Part shown: positions 16,285 through 23,408 of the stretch, one piece after another | Position numbering within the stretch: position 1 is the first letter of the stretch | Layout: each line of letters starts with the position of its first letter | Source: Deltaproteobacteria bacterium | Lineage (GTDB): Bacteria > Desulfobacterota > JADFVX01 | DNA length: 45,318 nt | Assembly: GCA_029860075.1 (NCBI GenBank) | Contig: JAOUBX010000032.1 | Coordinates: 1-45,318 of the forward strand | Direction of reading: 5' to 3' | Notes under the pieces: generated by a model | Seen by the model: only the letters and a program-made list of their open reading frames with translations | What the model was told of the DNA's origin: nothing | Database searches by the model: none | Position numbers and translations under genes: made by a program

Positions 16285-18135
16285 ATGATTCAGGACATCA
16301 GGTTACATGGGCAGATTGGTGACAGTATCGAATTTTATGCCACCATTGCCGGCAAAGATATTAACCACCGTTATTTCTTTGAAACGTCCAGTGAAGACGG
16401 CAAGGAATATGACAGGTTTTTTTCACCGGGCAATGAATTTATTATCGGTGATGATGGACTGACCTATAACAGTAACGGCGGCAGTTTTTGTGAATACATG
16501 TTCGGCGTTGAGCAACCCTTCAGAGACCTCGTAAAAAAAGATGTCCTTAACCGTCTCGCCATTTTCGGCACCTACTATGACGAAGAACAAGACAAACTGA
16601 CATTCACAAAGCAAACAAGCGGTTTTGAAAAATATGAAACCATATTTTTCAACATGCATGCAGTTAGCAATTATTATTTCTTTCTCCATTTCGACATGCA
16701 GGGAACGCAGGAAGCAAAGCAGGAAAGACTCCTTAAAAAGATTGGAAAAGACCTTAAAAGAAACATCAATATCGGGAGCAGCAACGATACGGAAATCGCC
16801 AAAGACATACTTAAAGACATCGGTATTCCTGAAGCCGTTCTCTTCCTTTTCAAACTGATAAACCTTCCCAACAAAAAATTTTACGAAACATTCCGGAAAA
16901 TATACACTGAAAAAAGGACCGTCACAGAAGAAGATAAGGAAAAACTTAAAAAACTGGCCGAAAAGTACGGAATTGACCAATATCAGCAGGAAAGAATAAA
17001 AATCGATGTTATGTACAAGGACCTGGCAAACAAGCGAATCATCGATGAATATAAGGATATCCTCATTGCAATGGAAAAGGATGTAGGCGGTGACGGCAAG
17101 GCGCTGGCTAATCCCAAGCTTACAAGACTGAGAACCCTTAGCGTGAGAAACGATATTCCAAGCAATCTTTTCGATACGCTGGACAGTATGATTCTTAAGG
17201 GCAAAAAGATCGTTGTCACCAATGAACCTGACTATATCATTGAAACGAGGGAAATACTGGAGGGCCTTTTTCTTCTCAACCAGGAGGACAACCAGCTTAT
17301 TATTAATGACGATCTCATAAGGCTTCTAAAAGCCAAGCGAACGTCCGTCGAAAAAAGAGACCGGACTTTTGAAGGGATTCTCCTCGATACAGGCCGTATC
17401 TGCGATGAAAAAATGAAGGAAGAAAAGGATACGACGGCCTTTGAAAACTTCGGTTATATCGTTACCTTCTTTGACCGGTATGACGCAACGTTAGCTGTCA
17501 TCAGCCAGCTGGCCTTTATGGAGAAAGTCAATATTAATGAAGATCAGGTTAGGAGTCTGCTGGGAAATAAAAAGGTTTTTGATGACCTGAAAGCAGACTT
17601 TTTCAAGGAACTTTTTTTTGACCCCATACTGGAGAACAACTACCTCACCTACTTTGGCAGAAAAAAGATCGAATATCTGCTTCACGGTCTTGAAGGTGTT
17701 GAAAAGGGAGAATCCACGCTCCATGAAATTGTTGATAATCTTTATCACACGAGCCGTGAAGAAGCGATGTACAACATGATTCAGGAAAATGTAAAAGGAA
17801 GGATAAAAACCTTCTACTCGGAACTAAATACGAAGGAAGAGCAGGAAATTCTAAAAAGAGAAATCGCCAAAGATCTGGCGATAAAAGAAAATTTCGAAGA
17901 AGAAATTCCCGACCATATCTTTAGTAATGTGATCATGAATATCAAGAAAGAGGCTGTTTACCTCCATAACCTTCTTCCCCAGATCATCAAGACAAAAGAC
18001 GCGGCCCTGCGAGAGGATTTCCTTGTTAACAGCGGTCTCGACAGGTTCTATATTGAAGAACTGGAACGGGAATATTTCCAGGTTAATTCACTGGGAGAAG
18101 AAGAGCTGCAAAAGATCAGGAATATCGCGGCCTGA
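16285..18135 (+). CDS. conserved uncharacterised 616-aa cytoplasmic protein in the type IV pilus locus
   Basis: 616 residues, no signal peptide and no transmembrane helix. It is highly charged, rich in Lys/Glu/Phe/Tyr and predominantly helical after residue 150 (for example EEDKEKLKKLAEKYGIDQYQ). The first 130 residues look like a beta domain (IRLHGQIGDSIEFYATIAGK; a later YFFLHFDMQG). It resembles a conserved uncharacterised family I recall from Geobacter-type genomes (possibly TIGR04442); I cannot confirm this here. It is the only plus-strand gene between the minor-pilin operon and the two-component genes, and converges with the response regulator gene, leaving 44 bp. No good Shine-Dalgarno sequence precedes the ATG, so the start is less certain. 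Function unknown. Confidence 0.8.
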   Translation: MIQDIRLHGQIGDSIEFYATIAGKDINHRYFFETSSEDGKEYDRFFSPGNEFIIGDDGLTYNSNGGSFCEYMFGVEQPFRDLVKKDVLNRLAIFGTYYDEEQDKLTFTKQTSGFEKYETIFFNMHAVSNYYFFLHFDMQGTQEAKQERLLKKIGKDLKRNINIGSSNDTEIAKDILKDIGIPEAVLFLFKLINLPNKKFYETFRKIYTEKRTVTEEDKEKLKKLAEKYGIDQYQQERIKIDVMYKDLANKRIIDEYKDILIAMEKDVGGDGKALANPKLTRLRTLSVRNDIPSNLFDTLDSMILKGKKIVVTNEPDYIIETREILEGLFLLNQEDNQLIINDDLIRLLKAKRTSVEKRDRTFEGILLDTGRICDEKMKEEKDTTAFENFGYIVTFFDRYDATLAVISQLAFMEKVNINEDQVRSLLGNKKVFDDLKADFFKELFFDPILENNYLTYFGRKKIEYLLHGLEGVEKGESTLHEIVDNLYHTSREEAMYNMIQENVKGRIKTFYSELNTKEEQEILKREIAKDLAIKENFEEEIPDHIFSNVIMNIKKEAVYLHNLLPQIIKTKDAALREDFLVNSGLDRFYIEELEREYFQVNSLGEEELQKIRNIAA

Positions 18136-18179
18136 GTCCCCACTTATTCCCCTCCCAACAAATGCGGAAACACACCGGA

Positions 18180-19544
18180 TCAAAGATTATAATCCTTTAT
18201 TTTATAGATGAGGGCACGATGGCTTATTTCCAGCAATTTGGCTGCCTTTGTCCGGTTCCCTCCTGTTTCTTCAAGGGCCTTCCGGATCAATCTCTCCTCA
18301 AGATTTCTGCTGTTTTTCTTTATGGAAAGACCGTCATCAGCTAATGGAACAAGCTGACCGCCACCTCCCTCCTTAAGTTCTGCCGGAAGATCATTTTCCT
18401 TTATTTTATCACCTTCAGCCATAACAATGGCCCGCTCTATTGCATTTTCAAGTTCTCTGACATTTCCCGGCCAGGAATAGTTAATGGCAAGTTCAATGGC
18501 TTTGCGGTCTATACCGGTAATGTTAATGCCAAGCCTTTCCCTGTACTTGCTTATGAAATGGTCAATTAGCATGGGAATATCTTCACTCCGCTCCCTTAAG
18601 GGAGGAAGTTTAAGAGAAAAAACGTTTAGCCTGTAAAAAAGATCATCCCTGAAACGTCCCTCTTTAACCTCCTCAGCAAGGTTCTTTGTTGTGGCTGTAA
18701 CAATTCTCACATCGACTTTAATAATTGCCGCGCTGCCGACCCTTGCTATTTCTCCCTCCTGCAACGCTCTAAGCAGCTTTACCTGCAAAACAAGAGGGAG
18801 TTCTCCAATCTCATCAAGAAAGAGGGTCCCTCCATCAGCTTCTTCAAAAAGCCCCTTCCTCGTTTTTACGGCGTCTGTAAAGGCCCCCTTTACATGACCA
18901 AAAAGTTCACTTTCAATCAGGTTTTCAGGAATAGCGCCGCAATTAACAGCAATAAAAGATTCATCCTTCCTGACGCTGTTATAATGAATTGCCCGCGCAA
19001 CCAGTTCCTTGCCCGTACCGCTTTCACCGGTAAGCAGCACCGTCGATCTCACGTCAGCCACTTTTTTTATGGCATTAAAAACTTCCTGCATTTTAGGCCC
19101 CTTGCCTATAATACTGGAAAAGCTGTAACTCTTCTCAACAGCCTCTCTTAGCCGCATATTTTCGCGGGTAAGCTTCTCTCTCTCTTCCGCTTTCTTTAGT
19201 GTTAAAATAATTTCATCCTGCCTGAAAGGTTTTGAAATGTAATCGTAAGCGCCCTCCTTTATAGCCTCAACAGCAGTATCTATCGTCCCGTAAGCAGACA
19301 TGATAATAACAGGCAAGTGATGCCCCTTCTTCTTTATCCCCTTAAAAAATGTAAGACCATCCATACCAGGCATCCTCACATCGCAAAGAACCATGTCATA
19401 GACATCCTCATCGAGCGCCTTCATCCCTTCATCACCATTGGCGCAGGCCTTGACATGGTAACCCTCTTTTGCAAGCATGGACGTAAGCACATGGCGCATA
19501 GCTTCTTCATCGTCTATAACGAGAATTCTTTTCTTATTTGACAT
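18180..19544 (-). CDS. sigma-54-dependent NtrC-family response regulator
   Basis: 454 residues in three domains. The receiver domain (about 5-118) has phospho-acceptor Asp in VLCDVRMPGMDG, acidic DDEE near the start and Lys in SKPF. The AAA+ domain (about 140-370) has Walker A GESGTGKE, the sigma-54 contact loop as GAFTDA, Walker B GGTLFLDEIGEL and a sensor/arginine region LPPLRERSEDIP. The Fis-type HTH is at the C terminus (GGNRTKAAKLLEISHRALIY). It activates sigma-54 promoters after phosphorylation. The cognate kinase gene ends 62 bp upstream. Position beside the pilus genes suggests a PilR-like job, but the kinase is not the usual PilS architecture, so targets remain an inference. AGGAG with 8-nt spacing supports the start. 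Confidence 0.93.
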   Translation of the reverse strand: MSNKKRILVIDDEEAMRHVLTSMLAKEGYHVKACANGDEGMKALDEDVYDMVLCDVRMPGMDGLTFFKGIKKKGHHLPVIIMSAYGTIDTAVEAIKEGAYDYISKPFRQDEIILTLKKAEEREKLTRENMRLREAVEKSYSFSSIIGKGPKMQEVFNAIKKVADVRSTVLLTGESGTGKELVARAIHYNSVRKDESFIAVNCGAIPENLIESELFGHVKGAFTDAVKTRKGLFEEADGGTLFLDEIGELPLVLQVKLLRALQEGEIARVGSAAIIKVDVRIVTATTKNLAEEVKEGRFRDDLFYRLNVFSLKLPPLRERSEDIPMLIDHFISKYRERLGINITGIDRKAIELAINYSWPGNVRELENAIERAIVMAEGDKIKENDLPAELKEGGGGQLVPLADDGLSIKKNSRNLEERLIRKALEETGGNRTKAAKLLEISHRALIYKIKDYNL

Positions 19545-19606
19545 ATCACATCTCCTGTTGAAAATAATTTATGCAAGTTAACGCATACAAGTAAAATAAA
19601 AAAGGT

Positions 19607-21148
19607 CTACACCTCATTATTCTTCTTTTCACATGCGGGGAGCAAAAGTGAAAAGACTGTTCCACGGCCTGGCTCACTCTCTACCTCTATCTTGCCATCA
19701 AAGGTCTCAATTATGGTTTGGGAAATGGATAAGCCCAGCCCTGTTCCTTTTCCCGGATCTTTCGTCGTATAAAAGGGATCAAAGATTTTACCGAGTTCCT
19801 CCTTTTCCATGCCCATTCCTGTATCGGCAATGGATACCTTAATCCACTCTTTGCCGCCTTCCGGCTTGACTCTTTTCCTTATAGTAAATTCAGCGCTAAG
19901 ATGGTCTTCCTTCCTTCTCGGAGGGAAGACCTCTTTATCTTCACTTAAATAAAAGGCTTCCGTTGAAACTGTTATTCTCCCGCCATTAGGCATGGCATCA
20001 ACGGCGTTAAGAATGAGGTTAAGCAATATCTGCCTCACTTGATGTTCATCAGCCAAAATATGGGGCAACCCTTCAAGCAATTTAAGTTCAAGTTCCAGGC
20101 TTTCAAAACCTTTTTGATGAGAAACAAGTGAAAGCGCCTCATGGATAATACCGTTTACATTAACGTCTCTCATTTCAACCGATGATGGCCTTGAATAATC
20201 AAGGAGTTCCCTGATTGTAAGGTCAATTTTTTTAACCTCTTTTTCTACTCTTTCCACAAAATCCTTTTCCATCGCTTTATCATCAACACCACTGATAAGC
20301 ATATTGGTATAACCGAGAATTGCGCCCAGAGGGTTACCTATCTCATGAGCGACACCGGCAGCAAGCCGGCCAACGGAAGCCAGCTTTTCAGACCTGATTA
20401 AATCGAGTCTTGTTTGCCTTAGTTCCCTGTTAGCCCTCTGGAGATAGCCCACATGATCCGACAAACTGTCGGCCATAATATTAAAAGCCGTCGATAATTG
20501 CCCCAGTTCGTTCTCCCCATAATCATCAACGCGCTCACTGAGATCTCCATTTGCTATATTCTCGGCAGCTTTGGCAAACTTGCTTAGCGGCAGAACAATC
20601 CTTCTTGTCAAAAGATAACTGCCGAAGAGAAGAAGAACAAGAAGATCAAAAGAAAGAAAAAAAAGAAGCAGCCATTTCGTTCTTAAAAGCGTATTGTTCA
20701 GTTCAGTCAAGGGAAAGACAACCTTTAGACCTCCCGATACTTTACCATTTACAATCATTGGACTATAAACAGATAATGATTCATAAATGGAAATAACCTT
20801 TAAAGCCCTTCCTTTCTTTAGGTAGGTATAATCCAAATTCTCGCTAATCGATTTTCTTAAATTATTATCAACACCAATGATATTATCATCTCTACTTACA
20901 TAATCAGCAATTATAGAGAATCTGTCATTTGCAATAATAACTTCACTGGCGCCACTTTCCATGGCAAAAACATTGACCAGGTTTTGCAGATTAATAGTCT
21001 CCGAAGCAGAATGAAAAAGCGTTGCGCTTTCAACGATAGAACGAAATGAAGTGACAAGTGTTTTCCCATCTCTTTCTTTCATTCTAACCATATTATTCTC
21101 TGAAATATTAACTACCATAACACCAATAGTAATCATGGCAATTCCCAT
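19607..21148 (-). CDS. membrane sensor histidine kinase (start probably further upstream at an ATA codon)
   Basis: 513 residues from the first ATG. An N-terminal hydrophobic segment is followed by an extracytoplasmic sensor region (about 20-160), a second transmembrane helix (about 163-183, WLLLFFLSFDLLVLLLFG), HAMP (about 184-236), a DHp domain with phospho-His in GVAHEIGNPLGAILGYTNML, and HATPase with ILLNLILNAVDAMPNGG, IADTGMGM and GKGTGLGLSI. It is the likely partner of the response regulator 62 bp downstream. From the ATG, transmembrane helix 1 would be only about 13 residues and lacks its basic amino end. In-frame codons 14 triplets upstream supply KLRTEIVINILAI behind a strong ribosome site, but the codon in the start position is ATA (21188-21190). 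Confidence 0.9.
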   Translation of the reverse strand: MGIAMITIGVMVVNISENNMVRMKERDGKTLVTSFRSIVESATLFHSASETINLQNLVNVFAMESGASEVIIANDRFSIIADYVSRDDNIIGVDNNLRKSISENLDYTYLKKGRALKVISIYESLSVYSPMIVNGKVSGGLKVVFPLTELNNTLLRTKWLLLFFLSFDLLVLLLFGSYLLTRRIVLPLSKFAKAAENIANGDLSERVDDYGENELGQLSTAFNIMADSLSDHVGYLQRANRELRQTRLDLIRSEKLASVGRLAAGVAHEIGNPLGAILGYTNMLISGVDDKAMEKDFVERVEKEVKKIDLTIRELLDYSRPSSVEMRDVNVNGIIHEALSLVSHQKGFESLELELKLLEGLPHILADEHQVRQILLNLILNAVDAMPNGGRITVSTEAFYLSEDKEVFPPRRKEDHLSAEFTIRKRVKPEGGKEWIKVSIADTGMGMEKEELGKIFDPFYTTKDPGKGTGLGLSISQTIIETFDGKIEVESEPGRGTVFSLLLPACEKKNNEV

Positions 21149-21187
21149 AATGGCGAGAATATTAATAACTATTTCAGTCCTGAGTTT

Positions 21188-21202
21188 TATATTATCACCT
21201 CT
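21188..21202 (-). promoter_or_regulatory. ribosome binding site followed by ATA in place of a start codon
   Basis: Minus strand AGAGGTGAT (complement of 21194-21202) stands 3-5 nt before ATA (complement of 21188-21190). The site begins immediately after the stop codon of the upstream glycosyltransferase gene (21203-21205), the normal position for the next gene of an operon. No ribosome site precedes the first in-frame ATG at 21148. Confidence 0.65.
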
Positions 21203-21880
21203 TTAAGGGTAGCAGACGGTTTTCCCTATTCTTGCAAGTACGTTTCTCGTTTCCACACAAACTCTATCATCAAGTCCGGCGAGGTGTATTGACAGAAAAC
21301 GTAACTCTTTTATCGTGTCCACATCATACCAAAAGGGAAGTATATGCATATCAAGGCCGAGACTCTTTGCCTTATTAAAAGTATCTTCAAAGACAGTATC
21401 ACCACCCCACTGAATACCATTAAAAATTTCAGGAACCTCCCCGGAAATAGCAATCAAATAGTACCCGCCATCAAGACTCGGGCCTAAAACCAGATCATGT
21501 TTTTCGAGAGACTCAAAGGCTTCCTCAACAATACTGCCTGAAAGTGTAGGAGAATCACTTCCTATGATGACAATTTTATCATAGCCCTGAGACTTCAAAT
21601 GATGAAAAGCATTTTTCATCCTCTCTCCCAGGTTTTGACCTCTTTGCTCAAATCTGTTCAGGTGAAAACGTTTTTCAAGTGAAAGAAAAAAGGGATCTTC
21701 CGAGGTGGGGTGACATGCAAGAAAAGTATCGGCATCTTTAATGACCGACATTTCCATCAGGGTGTCGATAACAAAAGATTCATGCAGGGCTGCCGACTGG
21801 TGAGGAGACAAGTTTGTCGTGAGACGTGTTTTCACCTTGCCCGGTACAGGAGCCTTGGCAAAAAGAATAATTGAATGCAT
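21203..21880 (-). CDS. TIGR04282/DUF2064-family glycosyltransferase-like protein
   Basis: About 225 residues beginning MHSIILFAKAPVPGKVKTRL, the signature start of the GT-A-fold family sometimes called arsenosugar-biosynthesis glycosyltransferase. Other family marks are QNLGERMKNAF, IVIIGSDSPTLSG (metal/nucleotide-sugar binding region), LGPSLDGGYYLI and WYDVDT. The start at 21880 is chosen because GGAG precedes it at 5-6 nt and because the promoter places transcription start almost on the ATG at 21910. The family is often found in isoprenoid/polyketide-sugar or arsenic clusters; here it heads an operon with a sensor kinase and response regulator, and its substrate is unknown. Confidence 0.85.
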   Translation of the reverse strand: MHSIILFAKAPVPGKVKTRLTTNLSPHQSAALHESFVIDTLMEMSVIKDADTFLACHPTSEDPFFLSLEKRFHLNRFEQRGQNLGERMKNAFHHLKSQGYDKIVIIGSDSPTLSGSIVEEAFESLEKHDLVLGPSLDGGYYLIAISGEVPEIFNGIQWGGDTVFEDTFNKAKSLGLDMHILPFWYDVDTIKELRFLSIHLAGLDDRVCVETRNVLARIGKTVCYP

Positions 21881-21914
21881 ATTAACTCCATATCTACCCA
21901 CTTTAAACATGTCG

Positions 21915-21942
21915 ATTGTACCATATTTGCAAGCGGTTTCAA
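21915..21942 (-). promoter_or_regulatory. sigma-70 promoter of the glycosyltransferase-kinase-regulator operon
   Basis: Minus strand TTGAAA (complement of 21937-21942), 16 bp, TACAAT (complement of 21915-21920), each 5 of 6 to consensus. Transcription should start near 21908, which excludes the ATG at 21910 as a normal start and supports 21880. Confidence 0.65.
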
Positions 21943-21969
21943 GGAGAATATGAAATTATTTCATACCGG

Positions 21970-22001
21970 TTTTACTCTTCCATTTCTTTTGAAGAGTAAA
22001 A
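21970..22001. repeat. imperfect-loop inverted repeat
   Basis: TTTTACTCTTC (21970-21980) and GAAGAGTAAAA (21991-22001) are an 11-bp perfect inverted repeat with a 10-nt loop. It is AT-rich and lies upstream of the glycosyltransferase promoter. It could act as a second weak terminator for the exported-protein gene or as a regulator site; no further support. Confidence 0.35.
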
Positions 22002-22052
22002 AACTCAGGAGAGAAAAAAGTATCTTAACAGTGCTGTCTCATTAGACATAGA

Positions 22053-22087
22053 AAAGCGGATTAACAGTTTCGCTGTTAATCCGCTTT
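22053..22087 (-). terminator. intrinsic terminator of the small exported-protein gene
   Basis: A perfect 15-bp stem AAAGCGGATTAACAG / CTGTTAATCCGCTTT around loop TTTCG (22068-22072), 33 bp downstream of the 96-aa gene's stop codon. The minus-strand tail is TTTCTATG, so the U-run is short, but the stem is long and perfect. Confidence 0.75.
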
Positions 22088-22119
22088 CTTATTAATTCAA
22101 TATAGATAAGTTTTACAAT

Positions 22120-22410
22120 TTACCATGAAAAATCAAATGTTGGCGAAGGAGTCGGTTCCGGTACAACTGGCTCCGGTTCGGATTGCTCTGCTACGTACTC
22201 CCGGCAACTGTTACCTTCCTTCACAAATACGTCCGGATCACCATGAGCCAAATGAGCTTTAATCGCATTGCCTGAAACCATAATAACTTTGCCGTCATGA
22301 CACATCTCAGACTTGTCTGCTTTTTTGCCTCCAGCATAAATAGAACTTGACGTGAACATAACCATTGAAACAACCATAATAGCTAACAATCCTGCTTTCA
22401 TCATTTTCAT
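22120..22410 (-). CDS. small exported protein with a Cys-bracketed His motif, riboswitch-controlled
   Basis: 96 residues: a signal peptide (MKMMKAGLLAIMVVSMVMF, cleavage near SIYA/GG), a short conserved module MCHDGKVIMVSGNAIKAHLA followed by HGDPDVF and then a second Cys (NSC), and a Pro/Glu-rich tail (about 76-96). The CH-x-GK ... AHLAHGD ... C pattern recurs in many small secreted bacterial proteins, often annotated only as hypothetical; no function is established to my knowledge. The two Cys could form a disulfide or, with the His residues, bind a metal; this is inference. A strong GGGAGGGAAGGAT leader precedes the ATG. Expression must pass the c-di-GMP-I riboswitch and terminator immediately upstream. 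Confidence 0.85.
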   Translation of the reverse strand: MKMMKAGLLAIMVVSMVMFTSSSIYAGGKKADKSEMCHDGKVIMVSGNAIKAHLAHGDPDVFVKEGNSCREYVAEQSEPEPVVPEPTPSPTFDFSW

Positions 22411-22484
22411 ATCCTTCCCTCCCTTACTTTTTAGTTTTTTAAGAGTTTATATTTGTTCTTTTAGTACTTTTAAATAATTTTTAT

Positions 22485-22525
22485 AAAAAAACGGGCCGCC
22501 AAAGTTTAAAAAACTCTGGCGGCCC
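22485..22525 (-). terminator. riboswitch-controlled intrinsic terminator
   Basis: On the minus strand, GGGCCGCCAGAGTTT pairs over 15 bp (one G-U) with AAACTTTGGCGGCCC around a three-base loop and is followed by G and seven T (complement of 22485-22491). It lies between the riboswitch aptamer and the 96-aa gene. The 5-prime arm includes CAGAGTT, which is also the 3-prime strand of the aptamer's P1 helix, so the two folds exclude each other. Confidence 0.85.
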
Positions 22526-22604
22526 GGCTGACATAAAACTTCTCTTTTCTTAGCCCCGTGGCTCTGCGTCCCAAGGTTTCCCGAGGTTTGCTCTGAGCAG
22601 AGTT
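22512..22604 (-). ncRNA. cyclic-di-GMP-I (GEMM-I) riboswitch
   Basis: Minus strand, about 93 nt. GCTCAGAGCAAACC closely resembles the Vibrio Vc2 core (GCACAGGGCAAACC). It is followed by a P2 stem with GAAA tetraloop (complement of 22577-22580), then GGGACGCAGAGCC (the hallmark GGGACGCAAAGCC with one A-to-G), then P3 with CTAAG (22549-22553) and TATG (22532-22535) resembling the 11-nt tetraloop receptor, and the 3-prime core CAGCCGGGC. P1 is AACTCTG (22598-22604) with CAGAGTT (22512-22518). The base just before CAAACC is G (22591), the c-di-GMP-type choice rather than the A of Geobacter cGAMP sensors. Because P1 captures part of the terminator arm, ligand binding should turn the downstream gene on; this is inference. 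Confidence 0.88.
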
Positions 22605-22646
22605 GGTGATTAACTCAACATCTTTTCGTCTAAAGAAAAAGCAACA

Positions 22647-22676
22647 ATCATACCATCAGCATATTTTAAAAAACAA
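22647..22676 (-). promoter_or_regulatory. candidate promoter of the riboswitch transcript
   Basis: Minus strand TTGTTT (complement of 22671-22676), 18 bp, TATGAT (complement of 22647-22652). Predicted start near 22640, some 35 nt before the riboswitch P1 and about 230 nt before the ATG at 22410. Moderate match only. Confidence 0.45.
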
Positions 22677-22985
22677 TAACGTGCAACTACCTGATATAAA
22701 AAAGAAAGCTTCAAAACAACATAAAAAGTATAATCACTATTAACTGGGAATCTAATGCTATTAGCTATGAAGAAACGTAAAAAGGTTATGAAATTTTTTC
22801 ATAAATGATGACAGGAAGAGATAAAAAACAACTATAAGCAACTTGTGATGAAGAGGTAAAGAATATTTGACTGCAGCAGGTTAAAACATATAAAAGCGGT
22901 CCTGCCAACCTGGATTTTTCACCAGGTTTATCAGCAAAACAGTTCAGGGTAAGGTGCACAGCAGCGAGTTTATGAGAAATCCGGG
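22677..22985. other. intergenic region, no gene seen
   Basis: About 310 bp between the riboswitch promoter and the HNH gene. It is AT-rich and has no open frame of note. The only structure I see is AACCTGG and CCAGGTT (about 22909-22930), a 7-bp inverted repeat with a short loop that could end the HNH transcript, though no T-run follows. Confidence 0.4.
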
Positions 22986-23276
22986 CTAGGTCTTCAAACC
23001 TTCAAGATACTCTCCCCACTCGGAGGGGAGCATATGTTTCTTCTTGTTGTTACACTCTTTACAGCATGGAACGACATTGGACTTAACCGATTTTCCACCT
23101 CTTATAACCGGCACAATGTGATCCATGGTGAGTTCCGAAGGGTGAAAAGGTCTTCTGCAATAATAACAGAGACCTTTCCCCTTCCGGTTTTTCCACCACT
23201 GAGATTGCCTCAGCTCTCTTGCCTTACGCCGCTCATGAGCAATCTTTTCTTCACTTATGTCCGACAGAAAGTCCAT
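22986..23276 (-). CDS. HNH endonuclease domain protein
   Basis: 96 residues: a basic helical start (RRKARELRQSQWWKNRKGKG), then a compact HNH/zinc module with CYYCRRPF, the catalytic/metal stretch LTMDHIVPVIRGGKS, and CCKECNNKK. The two CxxC pairs would hold a structural zinc, and the first His of DHIVP is the usual general base. Such short stand-alone HNH proteins are widespread in bacteria and are usually of unknown role. It lies 132 bp downstream of aspS on the same strand. No mobile-element genes are near it. Confidence 0.85.
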   Translation of the reverse strand: MDFLSDISEEKIAHERRKARELRQSQWWKNRKGKGLCYYCRRPFHPSELTMDHIVPVIRGGKSVKSNVVPCCKECNNKKKHMLPSEWGEYLEGLKT

Positions 23277-23326
23277 TTGAAGAAAATTCCCCTAATATTT
23301 AAGCCTATTCCTTTTTAGTATCTCAG

Positions 23327-23362
23327 AAATTATTTTCTGCATTTTCCGGCAAAAAATAATTT
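23327..23362. repeat. AT-rich 10-bp inverted repeat
   Basis: AAATTATTTT (23327-23336) and AAAATAATTT (23353-23362) with a 16-nt spacer, located between the aspS stop and the HNH start. Possible aspS terminator or regulator site; no T-run support. Confidence 0.3.
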
Positions 23363-23408
23363 CGTAAAGCTGCTTATACCCTGCAAAGGGGAGTTGAAAA
23401 GAACCCTT

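Noticed and set aside
18180..19544. GAFTDA instead of GAFTGA taken as a sign of an inactive sigma-54 activator
   Set aside because: That substitution is, to my knowledge, common in active deltaproteobacterial NtrC-type regulators, and all other motifs are intact.
22512..22604. Reading the riboswitch as a cGAMP-sensing (GEMM-Ib) type
   Set aside because: Initially the A two bases before CAAACC looked like the diagnostic A. Aligned against the Vc2 and Geobacter cores, the diagnostic base is the one immediately before the C, and here it is G, so c-di-GMP is favoured.
22986..23276. HNH gene as evidence of a homing element or phage remnant
   Set aside because: No intron, intein, integrase, portal or terminase genes nearby and no att-like repeats; it sits in ordinary housekeeping context.
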